Below are positions 15,262-20,465 of a DNA stretch of 20,465 nt, piece by piece. Source of the DNA: DTLA01 sp034436295 (GTDB lineage Bacteria > Chloroflexota > Anaerolineae > DTLA01); the NCBI GenBank assembly GCA_034436295.1, contig DAOTVT010000252.1, forward strand, positions 1 through 20,465, read 5' to 3'. Position 1 is the stretch's first letter, and every line of letters begins with the position of its first letter. The notes below the pieces were generated by a model, which saw only the letters and a list, made by a program, of their open reading frames with translations, was not told the origin of the DNA and made no database searches. A program made the position numbers and the translations under genes.

Positions 15262-18200
15262 ATGACCACACCCGTTGAGAAATTCCAGTCCCTTTTACGT
15301 GAACTCTTCCAATTTGACTGCGCCGACCTGGATTTCGGCATCTATCGCATCATGAACTACAAGCGGGCAGTCCTCGAACGCTTCATCACGGAAGACCTGC
15401 CCCAAGCCATCACCGATGAACTGAAGCAGGGCGCGCTGGCGGAGCAAGCGCAGGCCAAACAGACGCTGGAGAGCGCGCGGAAAAAGGTACTGGAAGCCCT
15501 GGGCGATGACGCCCTTGACGCCGATGACAACCTGGTCGAAGCCTATCGCAACACCAAAGCCGGCAAGGAATATCTGGCGGCGCGCGAGGTGGCGGCGGGC
15601 GCGCGTGGACGCGAAGCGCTGGAAACCGACATCTACAACCACCTCTACACCTTCTTCACCCGCTACTGGCAGGAGGGCGACTTTATCTCCAAGCGCCGTT
15701 ACTCCAAAAAAGAACGCTACGCCATTCCCTACAATGGCGAGGAAGTGTATCTCTACTGGGCCAACCACGATCAGTACTATGTCAAGACCGGCGAGTATTT
15801 CACCGATTACACCTACAAAGCCCCCAACGGCGTAACCGTGCACTTCAAACTGCGCCAGGCGGATGTGGAGCAGAACAACGTCAAGGGTGAGAAGCGCTTC
15901 TTCCTGCCGCGCCTGGACGAAATCACCTGGGACGAGGCGGCACATCAGGTGGTTATCCCCTTCGAGTATCGCCCGCTGACCGCGCAGGAGGCCATCACCT
16001 ACGGTCAGAAGAACCAGCAGGAAGCCATCATCGCCAAAGCCGTCGCGGAAATTCCCAAGCACCCTGGGAACGCGGACGTCTCGTCCGCCCTTGGGAACGC
16101 GGACGTCTCGTCCGCCCTGGAACATCACCTGCGCCAGTACACCCGCCGCAACACCAGCGACTTTTTCATTCACAAAGACCTGAAGGGCTTTCTTGCGCGC
16201 GAACTGGACTTTTACCTGAAGAACGAAGTGCTCAACCTGGACGAAATGGAAGCCGCCGGCGAGGGCCTGAGCGAGGGCTGGTTCCAACTATTGCGCCTCA
16301 TCAAGCGCATCGGCCTGCGCATCATCGAGTTCCTGGCGCAGATCGAGGACTTCCAGAAAATGCTCTGGGAGAAGAAGAAGTTTGTCACCGAGGTCTTTTA
16401 CCTGGTCACGGTTGGCCATGTCCCCGAAGTCTTTTACCCGGAAATCGCCGCCTGCGAGGCGCAGTGGGACGAATGGAAGCAGTTGGGAATACCGATACCT
16501 GGGAACGCGGACGTCTCGTCCGCTAAAAACGAAAACGTCATCCCTGGGATCGCGGACGTCTCGTCCGCTGGGAACGCAATTGGCACGCCGGCCTCTTCGG
16601 AGAAAAACCTTCACAAAGGCTGGCACACCCGCGGCTACTTGCCTCACTTTGACGCAGGGAATATACTTCAATTCATCACCTTCCGTCTCGCTGATTCCGT
16701 TCCTTCTGAGGTGATTGACCAGTGGAAACAGGAACTCCGCTGGCACGAGGGGATGGATGCTGCTTCAAAGGAGGCTGTCGAACTGCGCAAAAGGATCGAA
16801 AAGTATGAGGATAGTGGTAAAGGCGCCTGCTATCTCCGCGACGAGCGGATTGCCCGATTGGTCGAGGACGCGTTGAAACGGTTCAATGGGGAGCGTTACC
16901 GTCTGATTGCTTGGTGCATCATGCCCAATCACGTCCACGTGCTCATCAAAATGATGGACGCACCGCTTCCTGACATTGTTAAGGAGTGGAAATCGTATAC
17001 AGCCCATGCAGCAAACAAAATCCTCGGACGAAGTGGCACGTTCTGGATGCCGGATTATTTCGATCGTTACATCCGCGATGAAGAACATTTCCGGACAACG
17101 GTTGATTACATTTTCCAAAATCCTGTCCAGGCAGGGCTGGTGGATGCTCCGGAGAAGTGGGCCTGGTCGGGATTCATTCCTGAGAACGCTGGGAACGCAT
17201 CCGTCTCGGATGCTGACTCCGCTGCCCTGACTGCATCCGGCGCAAGAGCAGGCGGACGGGACGTCCGCGATCCCAGGAACCCCAGGATTCAGTTCCTGAA
17301 ATCTCACCCCACCCTGGTGCTGGACACGCGCCACTTTCCGCAGGACTTCACCGACCGCCTGCTAGCAAGTTTTGACAACCTGGACGAAGTGACCGATGGC
17401 CTGCTCGTGCACAGCGAAAACTGGCAGGCGCTCAATCTGTTGCAGGAGAAGTACCGCGAGCGGGTGAAGTGCATTCACATTGACCCGCCATACAACACAC
17501 AGACAAGCGGCTTTTTATACAAAAACGACTACCAGCATTCAAGTTGGCTGGCGATGATGGAGAATCGTGTTCGTATCTCACAGACTCTCCTGGCTCATGA
17601 CGGTCATTTTCTAAGTCACATTGACGAGAATGAGTATGAACGTCTCAAGATTCTCTTTGATAACGTAGGTATTCCTGATGCAGGCACAGTTATTTGGGAC
17701 AAGCGCAATCCTATGACTGCCAGGCGAGGCGTAGCCACGCAGCACGAATACATCGTTGGCGCATCGTCTGAGAGATCAGATTTGATTCTCGACTTCTTCG
17801 CCGGCTCCGGCACCACCGGCCACGCCGTCATCAACCTGAACCGCGAGGACGGCGGCCGGCGCAAGTTCATCCTGGTGGAGATGGCCGACTACTTTGACAC
17901 CGTGCTCCTGCCGCGCATCAAAAAAGTCACCTTCACGCCGGAATGGAAGGACGGCAAGCCCGGGCGCATGACCACTGCCGAAGAAGCCGAGCGCTCTCCG
18001 CGCATCGTCAAGGTCATCCGCCTGGAGTCCTACGAGGATGCGCTCAACAACCTCGCCTTCGACGAAGGCGGCGGCCAGATGGCGATGCGGTTCGAGGATT
18101 ACCTGCTCAAGTACATGCTCCGCTGGGAGACACGGCACAGCGAGACCCTGCTGAACGTGGAGAAACTCGCCAAGCCGTTCGACTACTGCCTGCACATCCA

Positions 18201-18540
18201 CCGCGACGGCGAGACCCGTATCCAGAAGGTGGACCTGCCGGAGACCTTCAACTATCTCATCGGGCTGGATGTGGAGACGCGCCGGGTGCTCGACGACGCG
18301 GGGCGGCGCTACCTGGTCTACCGCGGCACCACGCGCGACGGCCAGCGCGCCGCCGTCATCTGGCGCGAGACCGAAGGCTGGGTGAAGGAAGACTATGAGC
18401 GCGACCGCGACTTTGTGGCCAGCACCGGGCTCGCCAAGGGCGCCGACGTGGTGTACGTGAACGGCGATTCCCTCATCCCCGGCGCCCAGGCGCTGGAGCC
18501 GGTCTTCAAGGCGCGCATGTTCGCCGCTGTGGAGGGGTGA
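15262..18540 (+). CDS. Type III-like Mod DNA methyltransferase with in-frame RAYT transposase and internal deletion
   Basis: This 1092-residue protein is a beta-class (adenine-N6 type) DNA methyltransferase like the Mod subunit of type III restriction systems. Residues 1-400 are the family's N-terminal region (LLRELFQFD, DFGIYRIMN, then NTSDFFIHKDL). The methyltransferase motifs are DPPYN at 741-745, LSHIDENE, and the AdoMet-binding FAGSGTT at 846-852. A C-terminal domain follows. Two anomalies stand out. Residues of about 447-642 are a complete RAYT transposase domain in frame, bordered by REP-encoded octapeptides. Only about 100 residues separate DPPY from FAGSGTT, too few for the target-recognition domain. 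ATG 15262 is chosen over 15256 because GAGG is 9 nt rather than 3 nt away. It is an uninterrupted frame, so whether it is functional or decaying is open. Confidence 0.85.
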   Translation: MTTPVEKFQSLLRELFQFDCADLDFGIYRIMNYKRAVLERFITEDLPQAITDELKQGALAEQAQAKQTLESARKKVLEALGDDALDADDNLVEAYRNTKAGKEYLAAREVAAGARGREALETDIYNHLYTFFTRYWQEGDFISKRRYSKKERYAIPYNGEEVYLYWANHDQYYVKTGEYFTDYTYKAPNGVTVHFKLRQADVEQNNVKGEKRFFLPRLDEITWDEAAHQVVIPFEYRPLTAQEAITYGQKNQQEAIIAKAVAEIPKHPGNADVSSALGNADVSSALEHHLRQYTRRNTSDFFIHKDLKGFLARELDFYLKNEVLNLDEMEAAGEGLSEGWFQLLRLIKRIGLRIIEFLAQIEDFQKMLWEKKKFVTEVFYLVTVGHVPEVFYPEIAACEAQWDEWKQLGIPIPGNADVSSAKNENVIPGIADVSSAGNAIGTPASSEKNLHKGWHTRGYLPHFDAGNILQFITFRLADSVPSEVIDQWKQELRWHEGMDAASKEAVELRKRIEKYEDSGKGACYLRDERIARLVEDALKRFNGERYRLIAWCIMPNHVHVLIKMMDAPLPDIVKEWKSYTAHAANKILGRSGTFWMPDYFDRYIRDEEHFRTTVDYIFQNPVQAGLVDAPEKWAWSGFIPENAGNASVSDADSAALTASGARAGGRDVRDPRNPRIQFLKSHPTLVLDTRHFPQDFTDRLLASFDNLDEVTDGLLVHSENWQALNLLQEKYRERVKCIHIDPPYNTQTSGFLYKNDYQHSSWLAMMENRVRISQTLLAHDGHFLSHIDENEYERLKILFDNVGIPDAGTVIWDKRNPMTARRGVATQHEYIVGASSERSDLILDFFAGSGTTGHAVINLNREDGGRRKFILVEMADYFDTVLLPRIKKVTFTPEWKDGKPGRMTTAEEAERSPRIVKVIRLESYEDALNNLAFDEGGGQMAMRFEDYLLKYMLRWETRHSETLLNVEKLAKPFDYCLHIHRDGETRIQKVDLPETFNYLIGLDVETRRVLDDAGRRYLVYRGTTRDGQRAAVIWRETEGWVKEDYERDRDFVASTGLAKGADVVYVNGDSLIPGAQALEPVFKARMFAAVEG
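16065..16088 (+). repeat. REP-like hairpin, copy 1
   Basis: The unit is a head TGGGAACGC followed by a hairpin whose arms are GCGGACG and CGTCCGC around a TCT loop. It is read as GNADVSSA inside Mod. It forms a 27-nt tandem with copy 2 in a region that is otherwise Mod-like. Confidence 0.88.
16092..16115 (+). repeat. REP-like hairpin, copy 2
   Basis: Identical to copy 1 and 27 nt downstream, so the pair is a tandem with a period of nine codons in the same reading phase. Confidence 0.88.
16500..16523 (+). repeat. REP-like hairpin, copy 3 (left of RAYT)
   Basis: Identical 24-nt unit, in the same codon phase, opening the insert that carries the transposase domain. Confidence 0.88.
16545..16568 (+). 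repeat. REP-like hairpin, copy 4 (left of RAYT), with partial copy 5 attached
   Basis: Same unit with one change in the head (GGGATCGC for GGGAACGC) and the hairpin arms intact. It is followed at once by a bare head, TGGGAACGC (16569-16577), whose hairpin is lost or replaced by unrelated sequence. Confidence 0.86.
16590..17186 (+). mobile_element. REP-associated tyrosine transposase (RAYT, IS200/IS605-like Y1) domain in frame within Mod
   Basis: The translated segment has all hallmarks of RAYT/TnpA-REP proteins: HTRGYLPHFDAGNILQFITFRLADS at its start (shown here as HTRGYLPHFD and FITFRLADS), ACYLRDERIARLVEDAL, YRLIAWCIMPNHVHVLI, GTFWMPDYFDRYI and a final YIFQNPVQAGLV then WAWSGF. The HUH pair is His557 and His559 and the likely catalytic Tyr is Tyr616 (Mod numbering). 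RAYTs are single-strand nucleases related to IS200/IS605 transposases that recognise REP hairpins. There is no in-frame ATG near the expected start (nearest are about residue 366 and inside the domain) and no stop at its end, so it can only be made as part of Mod or from a weak TTG. GC is about 50%, below that of the flanking Mod parts. Confidence 0.88.
17190..17213 (+). repeat. REP-like hairpin, copy 6, with compensatory stem changes (right of RAYT)
   Basis: The head TGGGAAC and the TCT loop are kept, but the arms are GCATCCG and CGGATGC instead of GCGGACG and CGTCCGC. Both arms changed in step, so pairing is preserved. It is read as GNASVSDA in the same codon phase as the other copies. Confidence 0.82.
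17252..17275 (-). repeat. REP-like hairpin, inverted copy (right of RAYT)
   Basis: This is the reverse-strand copy, with the same arms (GCGGACG/CGTCCGC), loop TCC on the minus strand and the head variant TGGGATCGC. It is opposite in orientation to copies 3 and 4, so the transposase is bracketed by inverted REPs, as RAYT genes usually are. Confidence 0.85.
18530..18536 (+). promoter_or_regulatory. Ribosome binding site of the DUF262 nuclease gene
   Basis: GGAGGGG lies 7 nt before the ATG at 18544, inside the last codons of Mod, so the nuclease is translated from its own strong site in the same transcript. Confidence 0.65.
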
Positions 18541-18543
18541 GCC

Positions 18544-20307
18544 ATGGCAGATGTACTCTTCAAGAAAGTGGACTATTCCCTGAAGAAGCTCATCGAGGAC
18601 ATATCCATGGGCGAAATCGGGCTCCCCGACATTCAGCGCCCTTTTGTCTGGCCTATGCGCAAGGTGCGCGACCTGTTCGACTCGATGTACCGCGGATTCC
18701 CTGTCGGCTATCTGCTCTTTTGGGAAAACGGTTATTCCGATGCGCATCGGATTATTGGCACAGATCGGAAGCAGAAAGTGCCACGGCTGCTGATTGTCGA
18801 TGGCCAACAACGCCTCACTTCACTGTATGCAGTCCTGAAGGCTGCGCCAGTCGTTACCAAAGACTATAGGACACAGCAAGTCAAGATCGCGTTCCATCCT
18901 CTAAGCGAGGCATTTGAGGTCTCCAATGCCGCCATTGAGAAAGACGTGGAGTGGATTCCAGATATTAGCATTCTCTGGCAACCCGACACAAAGCCGCATT
19001 CTTTCAAGACAGGCTTTATTGAGAGAATGAGGGCACGGCGTGGGTTGACTGATGAAGAGGAGGACAGAATTCATGCGAAGATCGACCGATTGATCAAACT
19101 CGACGAGTATCCGCTTACCGCTCTGGAGATTTCCTCTTCAGTTGATGAAGACCAGGTATCGCGTATCTTTGTGCGTATCAACAGCCAGGGGACACCACTC
19201 AACCAGGCCAACTTCATCCTGACGCTGATGTCTGTGTTTTGGGAGGAAGGGCGCAGGGAGGTGGAAGCCTTCTGCCAGCGCAGCAAAGCGCCTTCACCGG
19301 ATGGCAGCCCATCGCCCTATAACCATCACTTGCGCCCCAACCCTGACCAGTTGTTGCGGGTAAGTGTGGCCGTTGGGTTCCGCCGGGCGCGCCTGGAACA
19401 CGTCTATTCCTTGCTCCGCGGGAAAGACCTGGAAACGCGCAAATTCTCGACGGAACAACGCGACAGGCAGTTCGCCCTGCTGCGTGAGGCTCAGAAGTGT
19501 ACGCTTGACCTGCAGAACTGGCACGATTTCTTCAAAGTACTGAGGAGGGCAGGCTACCTATCTGAGCAGCTCATCTCATCGAGGGTGGCCGTGCTCTATA
19601 CCTATGCATTGTGGTTGATCGGCAGGCGCGATTTCAAGGTGGACCTGCATCGCCTGCGCGAGGTTATTGCGCGCTGGTTCTTCATGGTGACGCTCACCGG
19701 TCGCTACACGGACTCTCCTGAAGCGCGCTTTGAACAGGACCTGGCATTACTGCGCGGAGCAGATACGGCGCACGCCTTTGTCAATATCCTCGATGACGAG
19801 ATGAACGCTGTCTTGACCAAAGACTATTGGGAGGTAACGCTACCAAACCAACTGGAAACCGCTGCTGCGCAAAGCCCTGGGCAATTTGCCTACTACGCTT
19901 CACTTTGCTTGCTGGGAGCACCCGTACTGTATTCCCAGATGAAGGTGTCCGAGCTGCTGGACCCCTCCTCGAAGGCCAAAAAGTCTGCGCTGGAGAGGCA
20001 TCATCTGTTCCCCCGCGGATACCTGGCACGGATAGGCGTTCGAGAGGCGCGTCTCATTAACCAGGTGGCAAATTACGCTTTGGTGGAATGGAGTGACAAT
20101 ATCAGCATTTCCGACAAGGCGCCGAAGGAGTACGTGCCGGAACTGGAGAGGCGCTTCCCTCCGACCTACCTCCAGCAGATGTATGAAATGCATGGGTTGG
20201 CCGAGAAATGGTACGATCTTGATTACCCGAGCTTCGTCGATGAGAGGAAAAGGCGAATTGCCCTTGTCATAAAGAGCGGATTTGAGAAGCTAAGAGAGGG
20301 TGCATGA
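18544..20307 (+). CDS. DUF262 and HNH (DUF1524-like) nuclease, GmrSD/SspE-like
   Basis: This 587-residue protein has an N-terminal DUF262 domain with IQRPFVWP (30-37) and the nucleotide-handling motif DGQQRLTSL (86-94). A helical middle follows. The C-terminal HNH-type nuclease has HHLFPRGYL (His486-His487, then Pro490) with Asn residues in NQVANYAL and WSDNIS. In the GmrSD and SspE families the DUF262 part hydrolyses NTP and senses modified DNA, while the HxxP/HNH part cuts. Members restrict phage carrying modified bases or act with host DNA modification. It starts 3 nt after Mod and ends with ATGA overlapping the next gene, so it belongs to the same operon. It is more AT-rich than the housekeeping genes to the left. 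The exact modification recognised cannot be deduced. Confidence 0.85.
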   Translation: MADVLFKKVDYSLKKLIEDISMGEIGLPDIQRPFVWPMRKVRDLFDSMYRGFPVGYLLFWENGYSDAHRIIGTDRKQKVPRLLIVDGQQRLTSLYAVLKAAPVVTKDYRTQQVKIAFHPLSEAFEVSNAAIEKDVEWIPDISILWQPDTKPHSFKTGFIERMRARRGLTDEEEDRIHAKIDRLIKLDEYPLTALEISSSVDEDQVSRIFVRINSQGTPLNQANFILTLMSVFWEEGRREVEAFCQRSKAPSPDGSPSPYNHHLRPNPDQLLRVSVAVGFRRARLEHVYSLLRGKDLETRKFSTEQRDRQFALLREAQKCTLDLQNWHDFFKVLRRAGYLSEQLISSRVAVLYTYALWLIGRRDFKVDLHRLREVIARWFFMVTLTGRYTDSPEARFEQDLALLRGADTAHAFVNILDDEMNAVLTKDYWEVTLPNQLETAAAQSPGQFAYYASLCLLGAPVLYSQMKVSELLDPSSKAKKSALERHHLFPRGYLARIGVREARLINQVANYALVEWSDNISISDKAPKEYVPELERRFPPTYLQQMYEMHGLAEKWYDLDYPSFVDERKRRIALVIKSGFEKLREGA

Positions 20308-20465
20308 GCAACGGGGCAATCCAATACCTTGAGAATCGCCTGCTCCTGCTGGCCTGGCTCAACCATCTGCTGGGATATGAGCACAACCGCGACCTGCTCG
20401 ACGACATGAAGCACGCGGACGAGGGGTTCGACTCCTCCGGCCGCAGCCACATCTACTACCGGCTC
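20304..20465 (+). CDS. Start of third defence-operon gene, possibly Res-like helicase (3' end outside window)
   Basis: The frame opens with ATG overlapping the previous TGA (ATGA) after AGAGAGGG. It stays open for 54 residues to the window edge (MSNGAIQYLENRLLLLAWLN at the N-terminus; later DEGFDSSGRSHIYYRL). From memory this N-terminus resembles those of large DEAD/DEAH or Res-like helicase-nucleases found beside Mod proteins of this type, but no helicase motif is in view. The gene is real by coupling and codon pattern; the function is tentative. Confidence 0.6.
   Translation, partial: MSNGAIQYLENRLLLLAWLNHLLGYEHNRDLLDDMKHADEGFDSSGRSHIYYRL

Noticed and set aside
16065..16577. CRISPR-like array from the repeated 24-nt units
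   Set aside because: Spacings are irregular (3, 384, 21 nt and so on), there are no uniform spacers and the units are read as protein; REP-like hairpins explain them.
16500..17275. Intein within Mod
   Set aside because: There is no Cys/Ser at the left junction, no His-Asn at the right and no intein blocks; the insert is clearly RAYT.

Overview
The window is a high-GC bacterial chromosome fragment. Its gene families (a DUF2085 protein, a DUF4126 protein, bPH2 pairs, a pst operon with two pstB genes, and a Mod protein of a type I recall from Chloroflexota) suggest a member of the Chloroflexota, perhaps Anaerolineae, probably from a metagenome. That is a judgement from protein resemblance, not from a marker gene. 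About 20 kb carries sixteen protein genes, two of them cut by the window edges. No gene-free stretch is longer than 300 bases and no tRNA or rRNA was seen.

Positions 1-4724 (+ strand) hold the tail of a DUF2085 membrane protein, a DUF4126 membrane protein, uvrC coupled to it by an ATGA overlap, and a coupled pair of membrane-anchored bacterial PH-domain proteins behind their own extended -10 promoter.

Positions 4761-15089 (- strand) read, in transcription order: gatB (own promoter); gdhA (own promoter, about 124-nt leader, strong hairpin terminator); then a tight cluster of a stand-alone pyruvate-kinase-C-like protein, pstS, pstC, pstA, two different pstB genes, phoU and a secreted M14 zinc carboxypeptidase. 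The Pst genes make a high-affinity phosphate importer with its PhoU regulator. The two PstB proteins have complementary defects in their ATPase motifs, as expected for an asymmetric heterodimer.

Positions 15172-20465 (+ strand) are a defence island with lower and patchier GC, driven by a clear sigma-70-type promoter (TTGACG, 17 nt, TAGAAT). It encodes a type III-like Mod DNA methyltransferase, a DUF262 plus HNH (GmrSD/SspE-like) nuclease, and the first 54 codons of a third gene, probably the helicase/Res partner.

The Mod gene is the most unusual object here. A complete REP-associated tyrosine transposase (RAYT; HUH motif and candidate catalytic Tyr intact, but no start or stop codon of its own) lies in frame inside it. 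It is surrounded by 24-nt REP-like hairpins that are stop-free in all six frames, and every forward copy is in the same codon phase, encoding a GNADVSSA-type octapeptide. The same gene also seems to have lost, in frame, the segment between the DPPY and FAGSGTT motifs where beta-class methyltransferases carry their target-recognition domain, next to a patch of about 44% GC.
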